Positions 7,485 through 14,182 of a stretch of DNA of 33,987 nucleotides are shown piece after piece. The notes under the pieces are model-generated. The model was not told the origin of the DNA, made no database searches, and worked only from the letters and a program-made list of their open reading frames with translations. Positions within the stretch are counted from its first letter, which is position 1; each line of letters starts with the position of its first letter. The stretch covers positions 1 through 33,987 of the forward strand of contig DAOSDD010000016.1 of the NCBI GenBank assembly GCA_035362115.1. The letters run 5' to 3'. This stretch comes from DUMC01 sp035362115. GTDB lineage: Bacteria; Bacillota; Clostridia; Acetivibrionales; DUMC01. The translations under genes and the position numbers were made by a program.

Positions 7485-7996
7485 TTTACTTCGCCGCCTC
7501 CAATCAAAGGTAATTCCATTTCGTGTAAAACTCTTTGTGTTTCCACAATAGTAAAGTGGTTATGCAGGCAGTAGATGATTGCCACATCACGTTTTACACG
7601 TGGATACAAGGCACTCATTCTGGCATGTTTTAAAAGTTCCTGTGCTGTTTCCACACCAGCGTCGAATCCAAAGGCCAATTGTAGAACTGTATCCCGTGAT
7701 GGCTTCCTTGTCCCTCTGAAAAGTTGATGCCCAAATGAGCGTTCAATATTTGCTCGCTTTATAATATGCTCCGGCACTTCGCCTTGTTTTTCACACAGTT
7801 CCGTTATGTATTCACTGAAAGACTGTAACTGCATTTCTCCTGCATTCTTTTTCATGAATTGTTCTAAACTTGATGTTTTGAATAAGCGTCTAAATAATGT
7901 ACTTGTTCTGATTTGATCTGTCCTTTCATCCATATTGCTCACTTCTTTCTTTGATACTGACCCTTCTGCGCCATCTTTAACCAGCATAAATGTCAT
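7481..7996 (-). CDS. XRE-like helix-turn-helix protein paired with the kinase
   Basis: A cytoplasmic protein of 171 residues with no signal peptide. Residues about 58-125 (SFSEYITELCEKQGEVPEHIIKRANI, then RTRKPSRDTVLQLAFGF in outline) resemble a lambda-repressor-type HTH in which the first helices, the recognition helix and the fourth helix can be followed. The C-terminal part (YPRVKRDVAIIYCLHN...) is helical. Start is the ATG at 7996, eight bases after GGAGG. It overlaps the kinase start codon, so the two are made together. Proteins of this type often sit beside Ser/Thr kinases in Clostridia. It could be the kinase substrate and a DNA-binding regulator, which is inference. Confidence 0.72.
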   Translation of the reverse strand: MTFMLVKDGAEGSVSKKEVSNMDERTDQIRTSTLFRRLFKTSSLEQFMKKNAGEMQLQSFSEYITELCEKQGEVPEHIIKRANIERSFGHQLFRGTRKPSRDTVLQLAFGFDAGVETAQELLKHARMSALYPRVKRDVAIIYCLHNHFTIVETQRVLHEMELPLIGGGEVK

Positions 7997-8034
7997 TTGT
8001 TGTGCCTCCGCATTGTATCCTTAAATCATTAGAT

Positions 8035-8071
8035 AAAAAACCGCCAAGGGTTGATCCCCCCCTGACGGTTT
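8035..8071 (-). terminator. Terminator-like hairpin in the leader of the XRE-kinase unit (possible attenuator)
   Basis: On the minus strand AAACCG (8066-8071) and CGGTTT (8038-8043) open a 13-bp stem that includes two G-U pairs and a GGG/CCC core, followed by six T (8035-8040). The ribosome site of the XRE-like gene lies only about 30 bases further on. It can either stop read-through from the right or act as a conditional terminator for transcripts from the promoter at 8164-8192. Confidence 0.75.
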
Positions 8072-8088
8072 CTGTTTTTAACAAGCAA

Positions 8089-8124
8089 GATTTGTAATTC
8101 TTAACAAACTTGCTTGGTAATTGA
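8089..8124 (-). other. Hairpin upstream of the attenuator-like terminator
   Basis: CAAGCAAG and CTTGCTTG arms, extended by TTTGT/ACAAA after one bulged base, with an eight-base loop. It lies between the candidate promoter and the terminator-like hairpin, as expected of a leader with more than one folded state. Boundaries are approximate. Confidence 0.55.
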
Positions 8125-8163
8125 TAATAATTATCCCTTTGATAACCGGTGTTCTTTGATTAA

Positions 8164-8192
8164 ATAGTACCATATTTTGCTTATATATGCAA
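8164..8192 (-). promoter_or_regulatory. Candidate extended -10 promoter for the XRE-kinase unit
   Basis: On the minus strand TTGCAT (8187-8192), 17 bases, then TACTAT (8164-8169), preceded by TGG to give an extended -10 (TGGTACTAT). Transcription would begin near 8157 and produce a leader of about 160 nt before the start codon at 7996. Confidence 0.55.
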
Positions 8193-8233
8193 GAGAAAAC
8201 TTCAATCTTTTTCAAAAACTTTTTCTGGATTCT

Positions 8234-8263
8234 TTGACATTCGCTTTGGTTTTTTCTTGTTAT
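8234..8263 (+). promoter_or_regulatory. Candidate plus-strand promoter for a small RNA
   Basis: TTGACA (8234-8239), 18 bases, TGTTAT (8258-8263). The -35 is perfect and the -10 matches four of six positions. It is the only plus-strand promoter candidate noted upstream of the plus-strand terminator at 8358-8381. Confidence 0.4.
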
Positions 8264-8269
8264 AGATTG

Positions 8270-8381
8270 GCAGCGATAGATCAGGAAAAAGAGCATCTCA
8301 TTTCATACTTGGTATATCCGCCTTGGCGGATTTCTCCACCAGATAGTCTATTTGCCGAAAGCCAAGCCACTTGGCTTTTTT
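8270..8381 (+). ncRNA. Candidate small structured RNA
   Basis: The predicted transcript is about 110 nt. It contains a perfect hairpin ATCCGCC-TT-GGCGGAT (8316-8331) and ends in an intrinsic terminator (8358-8381). No plus-strand protein is convincing. Its 3' half is antisense to a small minus-strand reading frame at 8348-8515. All of this is prediction from sequence; no known RNA family was recognised. Confidence 0.35.
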
Positions 8382-8515
8382 GGTGTATGACTGAACTCTT
8401 TTCTTAATATAACAGTCCCTTCCTGCTGAAAATCTAAATATTCCTCGGAAATCTTAACATCATCCGGCAATCCCGCTAAAAACCGTACAAAAAACAAAAT
8501 TGACTTTTGTACCAT
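8348..8515 (-). CDS. Small hypothetical reading frame, possibly the start of a decayed gene
   Basis: An ATG at 8515, six bases after the stop of the 807-residue protein gene, opens 55 codons (MVQKSILFFVRFLAGLPDDV..., ending GLAFGK). No good ribosome site is seen. The same frame continues after TAG (8348-8350) and TGA (8303-8305) as another open stretch down to 8078. That pattern could be a gene broken by two stops or chance in AT-rich DNA. The product is not recognised. It overlaps the candidate plus-strand RNA. Confidence 0.3.
   Translation of the reverse strand: MVQKSILFFVRFLAGLPDDVKISEEYLDFQQEGTVILRKEFSHTPKKPSGLAFGK
8358..8381 (+). terminator. Intrinsic terminator on the plus strand
   Basis: AAAGCCAAG (8358-8366), loop CCA, CTTGGCTTT (8370-8378), then further T to 8381. 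The stem is nine perfect base pairs. On the minus strand no T-run follows, so it is directional. Confidence 0.7.
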
Positions 8516-8521
8516 TGTTGC

Positions 8522-10945
8522 TCATTTGCCTTCAACCTTGACATTAAATGTATCAACTTTTATTCCGTTATATAGAACCTCAACCGCCTTTACCCCTTTA
8601 GTTGTAAATGCCCGGCCCGGCGTAAGCTCCACTGTACCCGAGGTAAAAAATTTGAGCTTTGAGTTGTTGATAACGGTTCGAGCACCGGTATCGTCTTGCC
8701 AATGCACAATAAGTCCCATTGTATTAAAGCCCTCGCCCACCTTGTACGTTCGTTTGTCAGGATACTGGATAAAATAGGCCTTAACAGGAATGGCAGGCGG
8801 TGCAGGTTTTACTCGGGGTGTGGTCGGAAGTCCCTTGCCTTGTCTCGCCAACCTTGAGGCATTGATATAGCCCACATTGCCATCCCGAACTATAAGAGTA
8901 AGGTCTTCTCCGACGCCTGATTCGTTGCCGTATATTCCTCTGTCATTTATCGTTACTTTCTCCGCTCTTGGAAATACAATCTTTCCATCCGGTCCATAGT
9001 TATTGCCATATGTATCGACGAACAAACCGCGTCCCATTGAGCGCATAACTAAAAATGCCGGAGTTAATTGCTTCCCTGTGACCACATCAAAGAGAGCGTT
9101 TTGACTGTTGGCGATATTTTTTGCAACAGTGCCCCCGATAATTCCGGTGCCAACCCCGATTTTCCATCGATTGCGATCGGAGTCAACATCCTTCCAAGGT
9201 TCACCGAATCTTACTTTAGATACATCTATATTTCTTAACCCGTAGGGATTAACAGTAAACGAAGATGACACGTCTTTATTGTTAAAGTCCACAACGACTA
9301 AGGGAAAGTCGCCTTCTTTGATCTTTTCGTGACCGCATTTTGTGGTTACAGCTACATTTTTTTCAGATGAAATCTGCATAGAGGCGAGGTTAAGTACCCA
9401 AGCGCCCTCAGACCCCGCAATACCGCCGTGATATTGTGCGGGTATAATAACACCTTTAGCCCCGACTATGCCGTCTGCAATGTGTTTGTCCAAAATTATA
9501 TTTTGTTTCCAGTCGGAAACCATCCACACCTTTTTTGTCAAGACTTGCTCATAAACCATATATGCTCCCGATTGCGGGTAGTTACCCAGCAATAAATTCG
9601 TTACATATGGGTAGGATTGGGACAACGCTTCTTTTCCATTTTTGTCAACCATCTGAAAGTACGTTAAGTGATAGCTCACATCTTTTTGCCATGGCAGTCC
9701 ATTTTCGTCGTGAAAGGTAAATGATAAAGTTTCTGTTTTCGCAGTGGGAACCAGTGCGTATCCGCCATTGAAATCAAACTTCGCGGCAATACGGATATCA
9801 CTTACATATTTGTAACCACCGCCGTCGCCACCAAAGAAGGAGCTGTTGCTGAAAATCATTGGACTGCCACTGGCAGTGGCGCTAATTATATCAGGGAGAA
9901 CATATTTATTGGGTGCGACGATTTCTTTGCCCTGCTCTAAGCTCCAGTAGCCAAGGTAGTATCTCTTCGGATAACCAAGAGTGTCTTTGTCCGCTGAACC
10001 TGCAATAAGACGGCTGATGCCCTCCACCGGCAGACCCACCGCATCATATTTACAGGGAATGACTTCCTTGCCTTTGCTGTCAAGGAGACCCATCTTCCCG
10101 CCACGGGTTACCTGGACATATCCGTCAACGAGTATACTTTCAGCTGGTTTATGATCATTAGGAAATGTTCTTAAAATTTCGCCGGAGCGTTTATCATAAA
10201 TGTACTCTGCCTCTATATTGTCGTAGATAGGCTGGGCCGCCCACGCGCCATTAGCATCAACCAGACCGTACTTGATATTGGTCAGGCTTCCATCAGCCGC
10301 CAAGTCGCCCACAGGCACTCTGCGAAGCCCTGAGTCAAAGAATGCCGCAAGGGTCTTCTTGTACTCCGAAGTAGTGCCAATCCATGTCACATCTTCTTCA
10401 TTATAGTTCTTAATCCCCGGAGCATTCCCTGTGTAGACAGCACCCGGCTCAATGACAGCCTGACCTGCTTTACTGTCCCAATAAACATTGAACTTAGATG
10501 CAGTGCTACCCATCTTTTGTGCGAACTCGCGTAGCTGAAGGTAGTTGGTATCTCCGCCAATCAGCCGGGCGTCCGCAAAGGTAAAGATTTCACCATTCAT
10601 CTTGAACTTTGTGTCGCTTTGTCGAAGGTTTGTTGTGTTTTGAAGCTTAACTTCTGTAACCGTGCCACTGTAAGGCTTTCCAGGCTCAATCACGGCATAC
10701 TGGCCGTCCCATCCCACGTCGAACTGTGCGGTAGTCCCGTTAAGCATCGCCGCGATGGCGCGAAGCTGCAAATAATTGGTGCCACTTATGGTGTATGCCG
10801 CTGTGACGGATACGGGCTGACCATTAATCACAAAATTCGTCTTGCTTGGCGTGGCAGTAATCGTACTGTCCGCTATCGCCGTCGTTGGTAGCAAAGTCAG
10901 CATCATGCACAGGATAAGTAGAACGCTTATAAATCGCTTTTTCAT
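8522..10945 (-). CDS. Large secreted protein: two stalk domains, WG-like repeats, Ig-like domain
   Basis: The product has 807 residues. Start is the ATG at 10945, eight bases after GGAGGG. Residues 1-25 are a signal peptide ending TTAIA. Residues about 30-93 and 111-173 are two copies of the copper-amine-oxidase N-terminal-like 'stalk' domain, each with an NG..., NYLQLR..A, W(D) and AVIEPG pattern. Residues about 215-310 show WG-type repeats such as KYGLVDANGAW and KMGLLDSKGKEVIP; weaker ones follow. Residues about 725-805 (TYKVGEGFNTMGLIVHW...) resemble a bacterial Ig-like group 3 domain. No enzyme motif is seen, and the stalk domain is not itself catalytic. A surface or binding role is likely. 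No sorting signal is present. Confidence 0.83.
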   Translation of the reverse strand: MKKRFISVLLILCMMLTLLPTTAIADSTITATPSKTNFVINGQPVSVTAAYTISGTNYLQLRAIAAMLNGTTAQFDVGWDGQYAVIEPGKPYSGTVTEVKLQNTTNLRQSDTKFKMNGEIFTFADARLIGGDTNYLQLREFAQKMGSTASKFNVYWDSKAGQAVIEPGAVYTGNAPGIKNYNEEDVTWIGTTSEYKKTLAAFFDSGLRRVPVGDLAADGSLTNIKYGLVDANGAWAAQPIYDNIEAEYIYDKRSGEILRTFPNDHKPAESILVDGYVQVTRGGKMGLLDSKGKEVIPCKYDAVGLPVEGISRLIAGSADKDTLGYPKRYYLGYWSLEQGKEIVAPNKYVLPDIISATASGSPMIFSNSSFFGGDGGGYKYVSDIRIAAKFDFNGGYALVPTAKTETLSFTFHDENGLPWQKDVSYHLTYFQMVDKNGKEALSQSYPYVTNLLLGNYPQSGAYMVYEQVLTKKVWMVSDWKQNIILDKHIADGIVGAKGVIIPAQYHGGIAGSEGAWVLNLASMQISSEKNVAVTTKCGHEKIKEGDFPLVVVDFNNKDVSSSFTVNPYGLRNIDVSKVRFGEPWKDVDSDRNRWKIGVGTGIIGGTVAKNIANSQNALFDVVTGKQLTPAFLVMRSMGRGLFVDTYGNNYGPDGKIVFPRAEKVTINDRGIYGNESGVGEDLTLIVRDGNVGYINASRLARQGKGLPTTPRVKPAPPAIPVKAYFIQYPDKRTYKVGEGFNTMGLIVHWQDDTGARTVINNSKLKFFTSGTVELTPGRAFTTKGVKAVEVLYNGIKVDTFNVKVEGK

Positions 10946-11130
10946 AGACCCGTCCCTCCCATATGGATTTTTGCTTTCATCATATCAGAAACTTCCTGAA
11001 AAAAAGCCGTCCGCTGCATGAAACATCGTTTTTTCGACATGAATCATAGTCTCGGAAATTCAGTTTTTATGGTAAACTTAGCTTGGAGAAAGGAAAGCGG
11101 TTTGATGAGTTTTATTAGGATCGTAAGCAT
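10946..11130. other. Intergenic gap between rpsI and the secreted-protein gene
   Basis: This holds the ribosome site of the 807-residue protein gene and no convincing promoter. A plus-strand stretch near 11065-11125 has a weak coding look (frame YGKLSLEKGKRFDEFY then a stop), which may be a remnant; it is not supported further. Confidence 0.3.
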
Positions 11131-11167
11131 AAAAAAATCCCACAAACATGCGTGTTTGTGGGATTTT
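11131..11167 (-). terminator. Strong terminator after rpsI
   Basis: ATCCCACAAACA (11137-11148) pairs with TGTTTGTGGGAT (11152-11163 or so) around a short loop. On the minus strand it is followed by seven T. It starts about 15 bases after the rpsI stop and ends the rplM-rpsI transcript. Confidence 0.93.
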
Positions 11168-11181
11168 GTTTTTCTGAAATC

Positions 11182-11574
11182 CTATCTCTTTGAGAACTGT
11201 GGTGCCTTTCTTGCTTTCTTGAGACCATATTTCTTTCTTTCCTTCATTCTGGGGTCTCTTGTCAAAAAACCGGCTTTTTTAAGTACAGTTCTAAATTCTT
11301 CATCAGCTTCGAGTAATGCTCTCGATATGCCATGTCTTATTGCTCCTGCCTGTCCTGTAAAACCACCCCCGCTAACCTTGCACAGTATATCAAACTTTCC
11401 GATAGTATCTGTCAATACTAAAGGCTGTTTTACTATAACTTTTAAAGTTTCAAGTCCAAAAAATTCATCCAGGCTTCTTTCATTAATTAATATCCTGCCA
11501 TCTCCAGGAACAAGTCTTACTCTTGCGATAGATTTTTTTCTTCTACCAGTGCCACAATATTGTACATTGTCCAT
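11182..11574 (-). CDS. rpsI: 30S ribosomal protein S9 (uS9)
   Basis: A protein of 130 residues, normal for S9. It opens YCGTGRRKKSIARVRLVPGDG and ends with the basic tail KARKAPQFSKR that reaches toward the P-site tRNA in the 30S head. GGGFTGQAGAIRHGISRAL is the family core. Start is ATG at 11574 with GGGAGG about 12 bases upstream. It lies 24 bases after rplM, is co-transcribed with it, and is followed by a terminator. Confidence 0.97.
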   Translation of the reverse strand: MDNVQYCGTGRRKKSIARVRLVPGDGRILINERSLDEFFGLETLKVIVKQPLVLTDTIGKFDILCKVSGGGFTGQAGAIRHGISRALLEADEEFRTVLKKAGFLTRDPRMKERKKYGLKKARKAPQFSKR

Positions 11575-11598
11575 ATAATTCCTACGCCTCCCTTCTTA

Positions 11599-12033
11599 TT
11601 AAATACTTAATACAAGATTCTCAGGTTTCTGGGCCTGGTGGTTATGTTCACTACCCCTGTAAACCTTAAGCTTCCTGGACATTGCTCTACCTAGACTGTT
11701 TTTCGGCAACATACCTTTAACAGCAACTTCTATTGCTTTTTCAGGATTTGACTCTATCAAATTCCTGTATAATGTTTCCTTCATTCCCCCTGGAAATCCG
11801 GAATGACGTCTGTAGTACTTCTGGTCAAGCTTTTTACCTGTCAAGACAACCTTGTCGGCATTAATAATTATTACATAATCGCCTACATCTACATGTGGTG
11901 TATATTCCGGCTTGTTTTTGCCTCTGAGAATTTTTGCCACTTCACTTGCCAGTCTGCCTAATGGCTTGCCTTCTGCGTCTACAACATACCAACTTCTTTT
12001 TACCTCTGCGGGCTTAGCCATGTATGTTTTCAT
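11599..12033 (-). CDS. rplM: 50S ribosomal protein L13 (uL13)
   Basis: A protein of 144 residues, the usual length. Signatures: RSWYVVDAEGKPLGRLASEVAKILRGKNK at the start and GMLPKNSLGRAMSRKLKVYRG near the end. L13 is an early 23S rRNA assembly protein. Start is the ATG at 12033 with AAGGAGG upstream. It is the first gene after the promoter at 12121-12150 and pairs with rpsI as in nearly all bacteria. In some Firmicutes an L13 leader RNA is known; no clear equivalent was found here. Confidence 0.97.
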   Translation of the reverse strand: MKTYMAKPAEVKRSWYVVDAEGKPLGRLASEVAKILRGKNKPEYTPHVDVGDYVIIINADKVVLTGKKLDQKYYRRHSGFPGGMKETLYRNLIESNPEKAIEVAVKGMLPKNSLGRAMSRKLKVYRGSEHNHQAQKPENLVLSI

Positions 12034-12120
12034 TCAACAATAAACCTCCTTAAACTTCTTTTCTCCCATAATAAATTTATATTTGAATTAGCTTTCATAT
12101 CAACATTAAAGCACTATAAC

Positions 12121-12150
12121 ATTGTAATACAGGTATGTGCTGCATGTCAA
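12121..12150 (-). promoter_or_regulatory. Sigma-A promoter of rplM-rpsI
   Basis: On the minus strand a perfect TTGACA (12145-12150), an 18-base spacer and TACAAT (12121-12126). The start site would be near 12114, leaving an untranslated leader of about 80 bases. The remaining gap, 12151-12304, is AT-rich and shows only decayed heptad units (about 12260-12304). Confidence 0.85.
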
Positions 12151-12304
12151 GTACAAATTGCTGATAATTTAATTTATCTCTTATTTACTTCATATTATAA
12201 CAATTGCATCCTGTTTTCTTTCTAATAATCGTCCGCTATTTCACTTTTTCAACCTTCTATAGGGGAAATTAACTTCTAACCTCCCACTTTTAGCCTATAA
12301 CCTT

Positions 12305-12348
12305 TAGGAGCCTGCTCGAAAAGTCTAAGCTATTAAAGTTGACTCCTA
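12305..12348. repeat. 44-nt inverted-repeat element, copy 2
   Basis: Ends TAGGAG and CTCCTA are inverted repeats. The element aligns without gaps with 3070-3113. Its right end contains the truA stop codon (12346-12348), so the last codon of truA is supplied by the repeat. Decayed heptads of the GGTTAGA type follow it on the minus strand, the same arrangement as at copy 1. Confidence 0.75.
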
Positions 12349-13197
12349 GTAATACACTTCCACCAAATACAATCCGCAGGCAGGTACGGTTCTTCCTGCA
12401 TTTACCCTGTTGCAGCTTTCAATGATATTTTTAATATCTCCAGATTTTAGTTTGCCAATACCCACCTCAATTAATGTACCAACAATAATTCTAACCATAT
12501 TATAAAGAAAACCATCACCTGTTATTTCTATCTGAATAAGCCCGTTCTCTTTCTGCATATGGGACAATCCGCTTGTAGTTATTGGAGACTGCCCCCCTGC
12601 AGTTATTGTGGACTGCTTCTCTATGAATATTGGGGACTGTTCATCTACGGTTAAAATTGGTGACTGTCTCCTTACGTTTATTTCCTTAATTGTCCTGACA
12701 GTAGTTTTTACATTGCTGCCCTTGGCCATAAAGCCGACAAAATCATGAGTACCCAGGAAAAAGCAAGAAGCTTCTTTCATGGCTTCAATATTGAGATTAT
12801 AGAACACATGATATGTACGGTTTCTAAGTAATGCAGAGGGATGAGGGGAATTATAGAGTAAATACCTATACTTTTTTCCCTTTGCAGAAAATCGAGCATG
12901 AAAATCGGATCCAACTTCTACAGATTCTCTAATAACTATATCACATGGCAATTTGCTACTTAATGCAAAAGAAAACTTATCTGCCGGAATGCTTGATTGT
13001 GTATAAAAATTTGCTACCTGCCCATATGCATGAACACCGGAATCAGTTCTACCGGAGCCGATAACATCTACTTTTTCCCCTGTTAGCAAATAAATAGCCT
13101 CTCTTACCATATCTTCAACAGTATTTCCATTTTTCTGACTCTGCCAGCCATTGTAATTTGTACCGTCATATTCGATTGTTAGCTTTATGTTACGCAC
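12346..13197 (-). CDS. truA: tRNA pseudouridine(38-40) synthase, with an inserted repeat segment
   Basis: The product has 283 residues against a family norm of about 245. Catalytic Asp is in GSGRTDSGVHAYGQV (about residues 50-64). The fold closes with GDGFLYNMVRIIVGTLIEVG. Start GTG at 13197 is chosen because it gives the typical MRNIKLTIEYDGTNY opening and GGTGG lies five bases upstream; an in-frame GTG at 13206 has no site. About 41 extra residues (about 178-218) lie in the loop between TIKEINV and IQIEITGDGF and are encoded by five units of about 24 bp with QSPI-like repeats. TruA modifies the anticodon arm of many tRNAs. The insert is in a surface hairpin, so activity is probably kept. 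Confidence 0.93.
   Translation of the reverse strand: MRNIKLTIEYDGTNYNGWQSQKNGNTVEDMVREAIYLLTGEKVDVIGSGRTDSGVHAYGQVANFYTQSSIPADKFSFALSSKLPCDIVIRESVEVGSDFHARFSAKGKKYRYLLYNSPHPSALLRNRTYHVFYNLNIEAMKEASCFFLGTHDFVGFMAKGSNVKTTVRTIKEINVRRQSPILTVDEQSPIFIEKQSTITAGGQSPITTSGLSHMQKENGLIQIEITGDGFLYNMVRIIVGTLIEVGIGKLKSGDIKNIIESCNRVNAGRTVPACGLYLVEVYY
12544..12666 (-). repeat. 24-bp tandem repeat inside truA
   Basis: Five units, beginning on the minus strand at 12666 (27 bp), 12639, 12615, 12591 and 12567 (24 bp each). Units open with CAGTCNCCAATA or a close variant; the last is diverged (TTGTCCCATATG). All units are multiples of three, so the frame is preserved. Confidence 0.85.
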
Positions 13198-13218
13198 TAG
13201 AACCACCGTATTTCATCT

Positions 13219-14163
13219 TTACTTACCAAGCATCGCAGCGCCTATAATTCCTGCATCATTACCCATCACTGCAACTTTTAATTGAGTTTGCGGTACATCT
13301 CTGGCATAAACGCCCTCAGCTATATGCTCTCTTAGAGGCTTAAGCAGGAATTCACCTTCTTTGCACACTCCTCCGCCTATAACAAGGATCTCTGGAGTAA
13401 AAATATTTATAAGGTCTATTATACCTTCAGCTACATATCTTATGTAGCGGTCAACAACTTCAACCCCTGTTTTATCGCCCTGCCTTGCAGCATCAAATGC
13501 AGTTTTGGCATTTACTTTGCTTAAATCTCCATCTACCAGTTTGTTTATTAAAGAATCAGGATTTTCTCTTGCAGCGTCCTGGGTTCGTTCAATTAATGCA
13601 GTTGCAGATCCATAGGCTTCCCAACATCCTTTTCTACCGCAAGTACATTCTTTTCCTTCTGAAATTATGACTATGTGCCCAACCTCGGCAGCAGCTCCAT
13701 TAAATCCTGGATATACTTTACCACTAATTACAAGTCCCCCGCCTATACCTGTTCCAAGTGTTACTGTAATAGAGTTCTCTACACCTTTTGCCGCACCTGC
13801 AACGCTTTCGGCCAGTGCGGCACAATTAGCATCATTATCAATAAAAACAGGTAAGTTAACATGTTTTTGCATTTCTGCTCTCATGGGGACATTTCTGAAT
13901 TTAAGGTTATTAGCATACACCAAAATACCGTTTTTATTATCAGGGGTACCAGGCGCACCTATTCCAATGCTTTTAACTTCCTTGATATCAATCCCTGCAT
14001 CCTTTATCAGCTTCAATGAAAGCATTGCCATGTCCCTGATAATTTCAGGATATTCACGCTCTCTTAATGTAGGAACACTATCTTTAAGAACTATTATGCC
14101 CTCTTCATTTACTAATCCAGCAGCTATATTAGTTCCCCCCAGGTCAATACCAATATAATACAT
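13219..14163 (-). CDS. glcK: ROK-family glucokinase
   Basis: A protein of 314 residues. It has the phosphate-binding MYYIGIDLGGTNIAAGLV, the catalytic Asp region FIDNDANCAALAE, the TLGTGIGGGLV adenosine loop, and the ROK zinc motif EVGHIVI...CTCGRKGCWEAYGS. These features and its length fit ATP-dependent ROK glucokinases of Firmicutes. ROK members also include other sugar kinases; there is no N-terminal HTH, so it is not a ROK repressor. Start is ATG at 14163 with GGAGGAG upstream. It lies between ecfT and truA in an otherwise standard gene order, probably in the same transcript. Confidence 0.88.
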   Translation of the reverse strand: MYYIGIDLGGTNIAAGLVNEEGIIVLKDSVPTLREREYPEIIRDMAMLSLKLIKDAGIDIKEVKSIGIGAPGTPDNKNGILVYANNLKFRNVPMRAEMQKHVNLPVFIDNDANCAALAESVAGAAKGVENSITVTLGTGIGGGLVISGKVYPGFNGAAAEVGHIVIISEGKECTCGRKGCWEAYGSATALIERTQDAARENPDSLINKLVDGDLSKVNAKTAFDAARQGDKTGVEVVDRYIRYVAEGIIDLINIFTPEILVIGGGVCKEGEFLLKPLREHIAEGVYARDVPQTQLKVAVMGNDAGIIGAAMLGK

Positions 14164-14182
14164 AATCTACACTCCTCCCATA

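Noticed and set aside
8078..8296. Minus-strand open frame of 72 codons read as a gene
   Set aside because: No ribosome site, and the stretch contains a promoter-like motif and hairpins. Kept only as part of a possible decayed frame.
10946..11130. Transposase remnant on the plus strand near 11065-11125
   Set aside because: A weakly coding look for about 16 codons before a stop; no recognisable family.
11018..11578. Plus-strand open frame of 186 codons opposite rpsI
   Set aside because: It is mostly the antisense of rpsI, crosses the rpsI terminator, and has no family features.
12034..12114. L13 leader RNA upstream of rplM
   Set aside because: Position is right but no clear paired structure could be drawn by eye; a covariance search would decide.
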